From Albifimbria verrucaria (lineage: Eukaryota > Ascomycota > Sordariomycetes > Hypocreales > Stachybotryaceae), in assembly GCA_020081605.1 (NCBI GenBank), contig JAHREC010000013.1, positions 1,488,001 to 1,552,000 of the forward strand: a DNA stretch of 64,000 nt. Direction: 5' to 3'. Shown here one piece after another: positions 47,318 through 59,600 of this stretch. Numbering within the stretch: the stretch's first letter is position 1; each line of letters starts with the position of its first letter. The position numbers were made by a program, and so were the translations under genes. The notes under the pieces are model-generated. The model was not told where the DNA came from. It was given only the letters and a program-made list of their open reading frames with translations, and searched no databases.

Positions 47318-50300
47318 ATGTATTGGCCTATAGGCACTCCGCATGTCTATGCTACCAGCAGTCAATCCTCGGGCTTCAAATTGTTTCATTCTCATGATGG
47401 CCTGACGAGTTCTTCAGATACCCAGTTGCCCAGACAGGACGACGATGACCTCCCACCCCCGCCTACGCCGCTGACTCCCATAACCCCAGCGACTCCCGCG
47501 ACTCCTGCCATACGATCTGTGGACGATGCCGACTATTACCCAGAAGTGGAAGATGAGGAAGAACCCCGTGCCTCTCTCTCGGGATCAATTCCGACACGTG
47601 ATCCCATCCTGGCGCTTCGCGTGTCTCGCAGTGGTCAGCTATTCGCCGTAATCACTGCGACCTCATTCACGATTTGGCAGACAAAAGTAGGGTCATGTTC
47701 GCTGCTGTCTCCTGCTCTTTTCTCTAACCCTCGCAGCCTACCGTCGTTCTCGCTGTTGTCGTCCGCTCCGATTCCTCAGTTCAGCTCTATGGCGAGAATG
47801 TCGACCTCCTCCTCAGACCCGACTCGGCAATCCTGGTTGTCCGTACCTCGCAAGGATATCTCATCACCTACTCTATAGCCACCGATGCCGAGTCCCGCGT
47901 ATACAAACCATACTTCACAGACTACCACAATGTCCAGCGACGAAGACAGAGCCTGGTCTCCGGCTTATCTACACTTGCGCCCGACCAATTCCTCTGGGGA
48001 CCTGGAGAAGGATCAGGCGTTCGAGATGTGAGCGTTCGTTTCCGAATGGTGATCAAGGTGGATGCGGGAATCGAGTGCGCGCTTGCACTCGACGATGAAT
48101 TGGTAGTGGCTACTCGAAAACCGGCTGCCGTACAGTGTATCCGTTGGACTCCCGACAGCAGTGGAAGCCAGACGCGAACAGAGATTGTTAGTCGCATGGG
48201 ATGGATTGAGAAAAAGGCCTATATCACCGAGATGACGCATGACCGACCGATGAACCTGGCTACTTGGGTTACAAGCGACGGTCGAGCATACGCGGTCCAG
48301 CGACACCGGCAACACGGCGAGGCCCCGTGGAAGCGGACGCGAAGCGCTTGTTCAAAGGACACTGCTTTCATGTGCCCACAAATGCAGGCGATGAAGCTGT
48401 ACGGGCTCTAGTTAACGCTCGTTTCTCGCTGATTGCCGTTGCCTGCAAGGATGGCTCCATCCGTGTCTATTCTGTCAAGGACTACGCTGGAAATATTACA
48501 CCATCTCACACGCACACTCTCCCAGTCTCTGCATCCTCCGCCGGAGCCTTTACCAATCTGAGCTACTCACCGGATGGATATTGCTTGTTTGCTGGCTTCG
48601 AGAAAGGTTGGTCAACCTGGAGTATGTTTGGCAAGTTGGGAAGCAGTAGTTTCTTCGCTGATGCCAACTTGTCGGCGAGCAACGGTGAAGAATGGCTATC
48701 CGGCGTCAGCAATGCTTCATGGGTCAGTGGGGAGCCGAGATTTTGATTACTGGACTCAAGCATGAGGCTGTTTGGTCACTGGAAATGGCCAAGAGCGCAG
48801 TTACCGGGTGCTATAACGAGGCTAACATTTTCCGAACCGTACTACAAACGCCAACAAGCGCCATGGTCTATCGTGGATACGACTTGCCGGATCTAACGAG
48901 CATCTCGGCCGAACCCTTCTTATGGCATACTGCAAAGATCCCTCAACCTACCTCCTTAACCAATGGCCGATTCGGCAAACTGTTATATCATCTGACGGAC
49001 GCTATGTTGCGGTGGCGGGTCGACGAGGCCTAGCTCATTACAGCGTCAATAGCGGCCGCTGGAAGACCTTTGCCAACGAGGTCATGGAAAACGAGTTCCA
49101 AGTACGTGGTGGAATGTGCTGGTATCAACATATCCTTGTGGCTGCCGTGGAATGCAATGGGGCGTACGAACTCCGTCTCTACTCCCGAGAGGCTGCCCTC
49201 GACTCGTCTGTGGTTCTGCACACGGAGACAATCCCGGCTCCCGTCGTTCTGGTGACGATCTCGAACGAAGACTCTTTGCTTGTGTACACGTACGAAAACC
49301 TTCTCTACCACTTTGTCTTCACTTCCTACAACGGAGCAATCCGGCTTATGCAAGTGGGCCAGATCGCCTTCCACGGGATTGTAAGATCTCCGGCGCGAGT
49401 ACGCGGGCTCAGCTGGGTCTTACCAGAGGAGCAACTCGTGAATGGTGATCCATCGCAGGATGTTGCCACCGCGTCAGTCATTTTCCTGGTGGACGGCAAG
49501 CTCGTCCTGTTACGCCCATCGCTCAACGAGGAAGGTCGTTTGAAGTACGATATGCGTGTCATTGCGCAAAATGTGGAGTATCATGCTATCATGAGAGGCC
49601 AGCCTTCACTAAACACATCTCGACAGCCCGAGGAACCTGTAAGCTCACGCGGATCGGGTCCACTAGAGAACTCATTATGGATTTTCGATGGAATGGACAT
49701 GAAAACATGGGCTGACATCAACGAGGTCCTTGAGCCAGGATCTGGTGATGGCACTCGGGAGGTGCCAGTTCCTATCTCAATCCCTGTCGATTTCTACCCT
49801 CTCTCTATCATTCTTGAAAAAGGCATTTTGCTCGGAGTTGAATCCGATTTAGTCCAGCGGCGTGATGTGAATTTCTCCTTCTTCCATTTTGCGATTCGGG
49901 TAAGTAAGGACGGTTCATGTCTTTTTAACATGACTAACACATCATAGACACATCTCGTTCTCGCAGACGTCCTACGGTTCTACCTTCGCCAGAACAAGAA
50001 GGCTGAAGCTGCGGCCGTAGCTCAGCAGTATCGGGACTTGGAGTACTTCGCACACGGTCTGGAAGTGCTACTTCATCGAGTGTTGGACGAAGAGGTGGAT
50101 ACATGCCCGAAACCAGAAGACGCTGTCTTACCAAGGGTGCTCTCATTACTGTCATCATTTAAGGAGTATCTCGACATTGTGGTACAGTGCACTCGAAAAA
50201 CCGAAGTACGGCAGTGGCAGACTCTATTCGCATACCTTCCGCCAGCGCAGGAACTGTTTGAAGAATCTTTGCAGCGAGGTTCCCTCAAGACTGCTGGAGG

Positions 50301-50652
50301 GTATCTTATCATCCTACATACTCTGCAAGAGCTGGAGTCATCTACTGAGCAGTCGGTTCGACTTTTGGGAAGGGCGATGAAAGAAGGGGATTGGGAGTTG
50401 TGTAAGGAACTTGCTCGATTCTTGGCTGCTGTAGACGATACAGGAGAGGTCCTCCAAGAAGCCATGAGGATGGCCAACATACCAGTAGCAAGCAGCAGTG
50501 ACAGCATTGCTGGTCGTTTAGCAGTACCATCTTTGAGGCCGGCGAATGGAAACGGCAAAGCAGGTACTGGGGACGACGAAAGCGCAGAGTCGGACGCGCG
50601 ATCAGCCAGTGACGCCGCGAGTATAAGCTCAACAGTGAGCCCGTCTGGCTAG
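47318..50652 (+). CDS. RIC1: RIC1, subunit of the Ypt6/Rab6 exchange factor
   Basis: With Rgp1 forms the Golgi guanine nucleotide exchange factor for Ypt6 (Rab6), needed for endosome-to-Golgi retrieval. The start MYWPIGTPHVYA is the family N-terminus. A WD40-like beta-propeller follows (LALRVSRSGQLFAVITATSF, VQCIRWTPDSSGSQ, CFHVPTNAGDEAVRALVNAR, SYSPDGYCLFAGFEKGW, VISSDGRYVAVAGRRGLAHY), then the RIC1 domain (THLVLADVLRFYLRQNKKAE, then LEYFAHGLEVLLHRVLDEE). The first intron starts near 47688 (donor GTAGGG) and ends near 47738; the last is at about 49900-49948 (GTAAGT...CATAG). One-base gaps near 48323, 48725 and 48943, each in a G or C run, break the frame. The C-terminus is Ser/Asp-rich. Length, a little over 1,050 residues, fits the family. 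Confidence 0.93.
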
Positions 50653-51155
50653 GCTGGAGGAAGACGGCTCGCAGACAACTGGCTAATGGAGATATAATTC
50701 GAGTGGCTCAGGGTTCTGGCTATAGATATCTAGAGAAGGGTTTATGCGACGGCGCAATGGCTACTGATTATTTGATAAAAAATCTACATACATTCATGAG
50801 TAATTTTTATGAGGTTTAAGGGTTCAATTAAATCCGTTGCAGCGGTCGAGCCTGTTCCATACAAGAGAGGATTGCCTCTTCATTTCCTGGTGGTTCAAAT
50901 GGAATGAGACAATTGAGATAAGGGAGGGATTAGCGCCAGTCACGTTATCGCAAGGCCCCAACTCTCGCAAGGCTCCTTCAACCCCACCATCCTGCAGTTG
51001 CAAACAAACCACCATCCACTCCATTATCAGCACCCGCCCGAATAATCCATCCCACACGGGCACCAGCCGAGCCCAGCTGATTATGACCGGCCCCGCGTCT
51101 TGACCAACTCCATCACATACACCAGGCGACCTCTCTCTCAGCACCAGAGCACACC
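50653..51155. other. RIC1 3' UTR and CK2 beta promoter
   Basis: About 500 bases between two plus-strand genes. AT-rich on the left (RIC1 3' end), C-rich on the right (before the CK2 beta start). No gene. Confidence 0.5.
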
Positions 51156-52105
51156 ATGGATGACTACGTCAGCGAGTCGGACAGCGACTACACCAGCTAT
51201 TGGCGGGACTGGGTAAGGGCAGCAACGCACCCGCCGGCCTCCGTCGCGCCGGCGGCATTGGGTTCAAGGGCTAACGGGCGCGCTGGCAGTTCATCTCCTC
51301 GAGGGGCAACGAGTACTTCTGCGAGGTCGACGAGGACTATCTGACCGACCGCTTCAACCTGACGGGCCTCAACACGGAGGTGCAGTACTATCAATATGCC
51401 TTGGACTTGGTGACGGATGTGTTCGACCTGGACTGCGACGATGAGATGCGCGAGACGATCGAGAAGTCTGCTCGGCATCTGTACGGCCTGGTCCACGCCC
51501 GATACATCGTCACAACTCGCGGGCTGACCAAGATGGTATGTTGCGTCCAGTCTTTCCCGCCCGCTCTACGGGGTCCCTCTATCGCCTGGCTTTCATGAAC
51601 AGCCTACTGACTCTGCTCTGTCCACAGCTTGACAAATATAAGAAGGCCGAGTTTGGAAAATGTCCACGAGTCAACTGCCACTCTCACCCCTCCTCCCCAT
51701 GGGCCTCTCCGACATCCCCAACTTGAAGCCTGTCAAACTCTACTGCGCCCGCTGCGAGGACATCTACAACCCCAAGTCATCGCGCCACGCCGCCATCGAC
51801 GGCGCCTACTTCGGCACCTCGTTCCACAACATCATATTCCAGGTCTACCCGGCGCTGATACCCCCAAGAGCGTCGACCGCTACGTGCCCCGTGTCTACGG
51901 CTTCAAGGTCCACGCCTCGGCCGCCCTGGTGCGGTGGCAGAACGCCAAGAGGGACGACATGCGCAGGCGGCTGCGCAAGCTCGAGATAGAGACGGGCTTC
52001 CGGGACGAGGAGGGCGACGAGGAGGATGAAGAGGAAGAGGAAGAGGAGGAGCTGGAGCCACCCGCCGGCGGTGAGAGGATGGTAGTCGCCGAGGGCAACA
52101 TCTGA
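51156..52105 (+). CDS. CKB1: casein kinase 2 regulatory (beta) subunit
   Basis: Regulatory subunit that dimerises and holds two CK2 catalytic subunits. Exon 1 encodes MDDYVSESDSDYTSYWRDW with the N-terminal acidic serine cluster; intron 51213-51289 (branch CTAAC) joins it to FISSRGNEYFCEVDEDYL. A second intron (GTATGTT near 51536 to CCACAG near 51627) follows RGLTKM. Then LDKYKKAEFGKCPRVNC and KLYCARCEDIYNPKS supply the zinc-finger cysteines of the dimer interface, and IDGAYFGTSFHN, RVYGFKVH form the core. The C-terminus is a long Glu/Asp run. Two apparent one-base gaps in C runs, near 51692 and 51863, break the frame. The intron positions and motifs are otherwise consistent with the family. 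Confidence 0.94.
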
Positions 52106-52620
52106 GAGAGGGACTAATGCGCGTGGAGAGGCAAAGAGACATGATAGGCATCTGTTATGTGTGGTGAACGGACGGCGGAAACAAGGGCAGCCGCTTACAC
52201 GTTGCTCTATCCTTACTTTAGCAGCATTTGGTCGGTACACTTTTGTCTACGAGGAGCTTTGTGGAAACGGCGTTAGAAGGAGGACAAATTCCAAAACGGC
52301 ACCAAACACTGGAAACAGACATGACTCCGGCATTCGGCGGATGAGGGTCGGTGAGCGAGTTGTGTTTAATTAATACAGCAATTTAAAACCAAGTACGCCG
52401 CCCAATCACCCCGCAAGGTGTTTTATGTTTCCAGCTGTGTGTGTGTCATGCGATTGCGATCGTCATCATTCATCCCTTCTAAGTCCCAGAGTTGGCCATT
52501 CTCGTTGCGGCCGTAAAACCCAAACCCAATGCCATGATCCGCTATTTACACAACAGGGGCGCGAGTAAAAAGAAAGAAAAAAGGGCTAAAGACAAATTTT
52601 ACAGCAGAAGTACTGTACAG
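52106..52620. other. convergent intergenic gap
   Basis: About 500 bases between the convergent CK2 beta and PAP2 genes, probably 3' UTRs. No gene. Confidence 0.5.
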
Positions 52621-54007
52621 TTAGAACCGGTTGTGAACCGGCTGAGACTCCATAGTCTGCATTTCTACGTCATTCGCTGTTACGTTGACACCATATCCCA
52701 TCGTGCCGTTTCTCTGTGTCACGTAGTTATCCTGAGTATAGGGCCCCGGTAACTCGTATCAGCGCTATGCCCAAAGTCCTGAAGCCTTCCAGCCTCAGCA
52801 AGGTTTTCTTTGTCACCAGCATAGCCCAGTCGACCAACACCGGCCCAAAAGCTCTGGCGTCACTGCGAGGACCCCAAGCCCAGCCAGCGCCCTCTCTGAT
52901 GGGAAGGTGATAGTATCGGAAGCTGTATATGGCGGTGATGGTGCCCATGATGAAACCAAAAGAATATCAAAGCCGTGGTGTCTGAAGTCGAACCATCGCG
53001 AGGAAGCGATGAATACGGCAAGACAGAACGGAGCTAGGGTGATGGCCAGTAGGTAGATGGGCGGTGCGGCAGCCTGTAGACGAAGGGACTGGATACTAGA
53101 GTTGTGCCTGGAATTGCGCTCGTCTGCCTTTTCGTGGGTCGGTGATGATGAGTAGGAGCGACCGTCAGCCATGTTGAGTGCACGGTTGGGTTCGTAAGGA
53201 TCGGCCGCTGAGGAGCGTTGACGCGAAGGGAATGCCACTAGTGATTCGGCAGAAGTGCTTCCAGGAACAACGAACGGGATGGTGACAGCAAATTTGCTGG
53301 CGAGGAATAGAGAAAGATAGATGAGGCCGGCGGCAGCGGACGACGAATGACCGCTTGGGTAGCTACGGAAGCCATCGTCGAGCTTATGGCGGTCTGTCTG
53401 CTGGCAGATATCGGCCGAGTAGAGCTGGAACAGAGGGAGTTCAGCAGACACTCCGCCCACAACGTACTTGGCCGCGTTTTCGACATCGGGCTGGCAGCGA
53501 GATAGCAGATCGGGTCGTGGCTTTCCAAACATGTTCTTCATGCCGTTGGTGAAGAACCAAGCAGACACAAGAGATAGCAGAAGGCCCAACCAGCCAACGT
53601 GGAGCTCCCATAGCTTGCGCTTCCAGATGAGTGACCGAGGCGTGTCCTTAGGGACTGTAGCTCCGGGGACGAAGACGAGGGCGACAATGGCGACGACAAC
53701 GATAGGGATGGCGGCGTTGAAGGTGAGCAGCATCCATGGGGGACAGTCTCATGTTCGGTGAATGGAAATCTGTGAGTTAACGCATTAGCCTCGCGATTGA
53801 GAAGACGCTTTGGGAGCCTGCGCGCGGGAAAACTGACGAAATGTTGGGGTCTTTCAGAGAGAATGGTCGTTTGTTAGGTTCTATCTCGCCCAGCACGGCG
53901 CTACCACCTCCAATGGCGAGAAGGAGAACCCAATCGAAGATGTATGAGAGCAAGGTACGGACTGGGAGCCGCCCGCCAAACAATTTTGAACCAGCTGAGT
54001 CGGCCAT
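52621..54007 (-). CDS. PAP2-type lipid phosphate phosphatase (DPP1/LPP1-like)
   Basis: Membrane enzyme that removes phosphate from phosphatidate, diacylglycerol pyrophosphate or lysophosphatidate. Start MADSAGSKLF; the first membrane span is LLSYIFDWVLLLAIGG. An intron (about 53765-53836, GTCAGT...CACAG) joins NIS to FPFTEHETVPPW. The three PAP2 catalytic motifs are visible: KNMFGKPRPD (motif 1), SYPSGHSSSAA (motif 2) and SRWFDFRHHGFD (motif 3, with the catalytic His). About six spans in total, with a Ser-rich cytosolic loop inserted between motifs 2 and 3. The family's C-terminal part continues in shifted frame (GFIMGTITAIYSFRYYHLP, then RGPYTQDNYV) to the stop at 52621. Frame changes near 53737, 52955, 52855 and 52742 lie mostly in C/G runs. 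Confidence 0.92.
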
Positions 54008-56621
54008 CTTTTGGTAGGTCCTCATGGTTCAACGTGGAGGCGGGAGAGAAGAATGGGGAGGGCGCGGTAGAAGAATGGAGCTGGACAGGAGATGACCAGG
54101 TGGAAGACGTAGCGCCAGGAGGCAAGCCAAGACGGAGGTGTGGAGGACGGAATGCGTCTACATTCCCCCTCAGGCAGAGAGTGATGATGAGACAACTCCA
54201 CCTTGGGTTGGCGATGCCGGTGTGTGAAGCTAAGGAAGGCTAGGCGAAGGAGACTGCGGTGGAAGGGCCAGGAGCTGGAAAAGGGACGAGAGGCAGATGA
54301 CACAGCCAAGCCTAGGAAGAAACGGTGCGCAGGCTTGCGTCACAGGGTGTCGAGGTTGGAGTTTCTAGTGGGAGCCGGCGCGCTGGAACGCGGCTAGCGG
54401 TTGACTGGTGTTTGCGGAGGTGAAGGGGAATGAATGGAACGAGTTAAAAAGAAGCGAAAGAGAGTTCCGGGGCATCACAGACAAAGTTTAGGAAGGAAAG
54501 AAGATGATGTGGGGAGGAAGGAAGGAAGCTAAGAATAAAAGTCGGTAGCAGAGACGTCTCGACGGTTGTTTTAATCTGCGGTTTCTTGATTCACCCACCC
54601 ACACGCACACCAAACCGAACCGAACCAACCTTAACCACACCCACGCACCACACACCGAGCGATATGGGCCATTACTCGTATCCCACGTACGCGCGAGACC
54701 CTTTGAAACCCAGGACCAGGTGCGCTACGACAAGGGGGCTGTGCCAGACCGGCGAAGCAGGACGAAGGCAAAACGCCGTTTGGGGAATTGCTCGCGTGCC
54801 CCGGTTTTATTTCCTTGGCAGCCCATCATGTCAACCTTACCTGGCGGGAACCTGACGTGTAGCGGTAGCGCTTGGTGGACAGAGATTGCTTTTGTCAAGG
54901 GCGATCTTTTGCCTCGCTGCTATGCTGTGTTGGGTTCTATTTTTGAGCCGTGCCTGTGCTTGTGCCTGCGCTGCGCCTGTGTTGCGGAGGAGAAGCCATC
55001 GTAGATTGCGTGTCTGGCCGCGCTACCAACACACCTTTGTCTCACCCGTCTTCTTGCCTTGGCTGGTCCGTAAGACTCCTTCAGCAACTTGTGTGCGCAT
55101 TGCAAGCCCGGCCATGACAGCGCTTATTTCCCTGGAGATGAGGACGCATGGATTAAAGTGCCCGACAGGGCAGGTAAGCTCTGGTTCTGGCACGCCAAGC
55201 TCACCTTGCCCTGACCGCACGTACGCGCGCGCGCTCTCAGCTCCCACGGGGCAGACAGCACTCTCTCCTCCCAATCACGCACCGCCCAGCGTATATTGGT
55301 ATATATTGAGAGTACCCCTCACCCTCTCGCAGCGTAAACGCCTGGGCTCCCGGCAGTCTCGGACTCGGCACCGCAAATTTGCTTGCCGTCCGTCTTACGT
55401 GGCTCCGGGTGGCTGTGCCAAACGCCGGGCAGTCCATTCCAGAAATGGCTTAGCGGCGGTGATCTCATAGTTTTAAGCTCAGCAGGGGTTCTGCTTTCGG
55501 TTTGACGTTGGCCAGGTCCAGGTCGAAGCCAGCCAAGTCCCTTGCCATGCCCGTCCCGTCGCCGAGATACATCCCATTCACCACGTCCCGGGCCTCCGCG
55601 GACACGCTGCTCTGCACAATGCACAACCTCCCACGCTGTCCTCCTCACTCACGCTGCCGAGAGCCATGTGCTGAGCCAGTCGGCAATCAGCTCCCGGCTT
55701 TGCTTTTGTTCCTAGCCCCACACACCCCCATGCGCATGACGATCAACTGTTTATCGATCCTACTGTCACTGGCCGACATGGGAGCCAGCAAGCGGTAAGC
55801 GAAACATGAAGAACCCTGGGTCACATCAGTTGTATCCGAGCTATACATACGAAAAATATGACGCAAAATTTCACGGAATGGTTTTCATTAATTAGATTAA
55901 ACTTGGAATAGTCAACCTATATTTCCCTACAATACTATGGCATTGTTCTCATATTGTCTTCCTTATTCTGGCATTTGATCCGATATAAATCCGCATGTTT
56001 ACATAGTGCTCACCCTGATCGCTCCGTCTTGCAGTCTCCATTGACCATAATACAAGAGTATATGACGTTCAATATCATACATACTATTCATTGATATCAT
56101 CTTTGCTTAGCTAACACTGTTTCCTACATCAGCATGTACGCAACGTATACCACCACACCCATCAAATTTCCTATGCAGCAATCTGACACATAGCTGTCGC
56201 CACCGCTCTCGTAAGTCATCTCCCCATTTTATTGGATCTAGAAACCCCTTCAACTTCCACCTCAGCGCCTACGAAGATCGTCTCTCCGTGGTTTCCGCCT
56301 AAGTGAGCCCAAGGACCCATGCTCTGGTATTTGTAATGCCTGCCCCAGGCTCTCGACCGGTGCTGAAGCCGCTTGCGCATTACTGTCACCAATACCAAGT
56401 GATACCCTCTTAGGCTTCCGGCTCAAGGATTGTTCAGTCGGAGATGCCCGTTTTACCCTTTTTGTATCGTCCTGATACTGCTCTGCGTCGATGTCTAATA
56501 AGCCAAAGGGTCGTCCATGACTGGTTGACATTGGTGTCTCGTCAAGGTTAACATTTCGCATAGAACACGTGACATCTCCTCAGCAGATATGTTCAGGGAA
56601 TGACTGGTTTGTGAAAGTTCC
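54008..56621. other. intergenic region between PAP2 and NACHT genes
   Basis: About 2.6 kb. The left part should be the PAP2 promoter; the right part is the downstream region of the NACHT gene. A minus-strand frame at 56262-56561 with two basic NLS-like patches (KRVKR, RKPKR) may be a C-terminal exon of the NACHT gene. AT-rich from about 55840 to 56210. No independent gene recognised. Confidence 0.45.
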
Positions 56622-59600
56622 TCACCCTCTCTTCATTCCGTTGATGCTGCATCCATTGATCTTCCATTTGTTGACGTTTCCTTTTTGTTCTTCAATCTGT
56701 TGTATTCTCATCCGTCGATGCTCCATCCGTCGATGCTTCATCCATTTTTGTTGGCGTTTGCTTTTGTGTTGTTCAATCTTTTCTAGTATTTCCATCTGTT
56801 GTGATTTCATCTGTTGGAATTCCATCCATTGATGTTCCATTTGTTGGAGTTCCCTTTCGTGTTCTTCAATCTCTTCTAGTATTTCCACCCGCTGCAATTC
56901 CATCTGTTGCAATTCCATCCCTTGATGCTCCATCCGTTGACGCTCAATTCGTTGATCTTCCATTTGTTGGAGTTTCCTTTTGTGTTTTTCAATCTCTCGT
57001 AGCAATTCCATCCGTTGATGCTCCATCCGCTGGTGCTCTATCCGTTGATGCTCCATCCGTTGATGCTCTATCCGTTGGTGCTCTATCCGTTGATGCTCCA
57101 TCCGTTGATCTTCCAATTCTTCATCGAATTCCTCCACTATTACAGCGTCGAATGATGTTCCAGTGTTTCTAGGACATCCCGAAGGAGTAACCACTTTAGA
57201 AAAGTCGTGATTGTGCAATTTCTCCGCTGTCTGCCAGTACGAACCCATCATGACCTTGGCTGATAAATCAGCTGGACGAGATGCTCTGTCATCAAGTCTA
57301 GGCTGCACGATTGGTGAAACAAACTTTGAGTGATGATGAGCTACTTCGATAGGAACATACGATCTTGGCCTCAGATGTACGATGGGCTCTGTACCACCAA
57401 TCGAAGGAGGCGTGATGAATTTACGTGCTGCAGACCACTTTGAGGTGCTCTTCGTGAGCTTCCTCTCAAGAACTTGAGACGTCTGCGGAAGAAACTCCCC
57501 GAAGGCCTCTCTCACACGAGAGCCCATTGCAGAATTTCTATTCACCCTAGGGTTCGCGTTGTGCCGCACAAACGAATCCACGATGAGCGCCCATAATTCC
57601 AAGGCTCTTTTTCTGTCTGATATGGTGGCATCATTGGCCACGGTGATGGCTTCGCTAAGAACGATTTCAAAAGGTGTAACGCCAACAAAACTCTTATTTG
57701 GGTCGGCACCTGTCTCGAGGAGGAAGTTCACAAACGAAAGCCGTGGAGTTCTGTGGCCTACCCATTCGCATAGCCCAGCATGCTGCTTGTAGTCTCGCAC
57801 CACATGAAAGAGACATTGGTGCTTGTCTGGCTTGTCTCCTGTGTCGTGTGGTAGAGCTGCGCGAATGGTTTCCAGCATATACAGAGGCATCTGATAATCC
57901 ATGGCGAGGTCTGCAAGCGTGCTTGCGCCCGCTGCGAGGCGGCTACCTATTGTCCAGTGTTGACTTCGGGCCAGTGCGCTATCTTGAGTCTTCAGGCCCA
58001 TTTGGTCTCTGGAACATTGTGTTTTCTCCATGACAATCTCATCAATCAACCCCAGAAGTCGAGTCTGTGGTTCGCCACGCGCCCGTTCCACATCTGCTGC
58101 CAACGTCAGGGACCTATCGATTAGCTCCCAGAACTGCGTTTTGCTTTGCTCATCGATGGGACCAGGAAATGTTTTGAGTGACATGATACTAGAATGAAAT
58201 AATGAAGAAAACGGACAGAATGGTTCTTTGGTTCCTGAGTTTATCTTTCGAACCATTACTTTGCTTTCGAAGAAATCCCTGGCAGTTCGGTGAAGATATG
58301 AGATTTTGACATCGTGGAATGCCCTACCCTGCTGTGGACATTCAAACCTTCGCTAGTTTCCTCAGGAGATATGTCAGAGCCAGAGTGAGTTCCATCTCGT
58401 ACCTCGGCCATTTGGGACATTCGAGAAGATGGGTGAGGTTGTGTGCTGTGGACCCACGGGTTGCTTTCTTGAGAAGTTGGTATCTCCAAAAGTCCCTTGC
58501 ATCGACTATTCAACCGTCGCTTCGTAGTGAGATGACGTTCGTTCTTTTCCTCCACCTCCAAGGCAATGTTGGGTCTGCTGAGGGCCGCTAGGTAATCGTC
58601 TTCATCAGAAAAAGAAAGCTCCAGGACTGTTAGCGAGCCCTTCGCAACGCGTGCTAGCTGGAGAAATTGACACGCATGCTCGTAGTAGAAGTCTTCTATA
58701 GAGCCGAATATTTTCTCGTAAAACATTTCCAAGTCTGGGGTACCGTGTCCAATCGTCGCTGCAAATCCGACATGCGATCATGGTTCCTCAGCCCACTGAC
58801 AAGCGACTTTGTCGCCAATTCAACCCATAGAAACACTCCTGCTGCCCTTGTGGCCACTGCCTCGATCAAAGTTACCTCACGGGCAGGCTCACGCCGTACC
58901 ATCTCTTTGAAATGGTTATTTGCTCGAAACTGCGCTGCTGTGAACCGTACAATGTCAGGGTAGGTAAGAAGATGTAGTTGCAGGTTGGGCTTGCAGTGAA
59001 AGGCATCTTCGAAGACAACCCATGGCCGGCTCGCTAGGCAGGCCTTCACATTCGGGTTGGCAACGGTTTCGGCAAATATGTGCACCAGCATCTCGTGATC
59101 TCCGTCAAACTCATCGAGACCGTCGACAAAGAGGCAGAGCTTGAATGAGTCTTCGCTAAGCTTTAATACTGTCTTAAAAGCCTGTAGCAGCTCCCAGTCA
59201 GCAAAAGGCCGTGTGTTCTTTCCAAGATTTGAGGCAATGCGCATCCGTTCAGGAAAGGCATCCGAAACGAGCTCGGGCCTCTCCGTGAGAATATCGTAAA
59301 GAAGAGATCGAAGAAGGCCAACTTGAGACATTTGTGCCACGCTTCCAGAGTTCCAGAAGTAAAATTTTGCAACCACCAGAGGCATAGATCCTGCCCACTT
59401 CCTCAAGCAATCCATTGTTCTGGCGTTGCTGGTCAAGTATTTGACAAGTGTCGATTTGCCAGATCCAGCCTTTCCAGTGATCCAATAGACATCCTCATCG
59501 GACTCGAGCCAGTCTGACATGCTAGACCACTTCGCCTCCGTATTGGTAGTCGAATTATGAGACTCAAACACCCATTGGAAAGTGTCAATATGTGCTTGTG

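Noticed and set aside
58254..58258. Two separate genes with overlapping stop and start (TAATG)
   Set aside because: The downstream frame already contains the conserved YLHRTARDFFE segment before that ATG, so the overlap is produced by an upstream frameshift in one gene.
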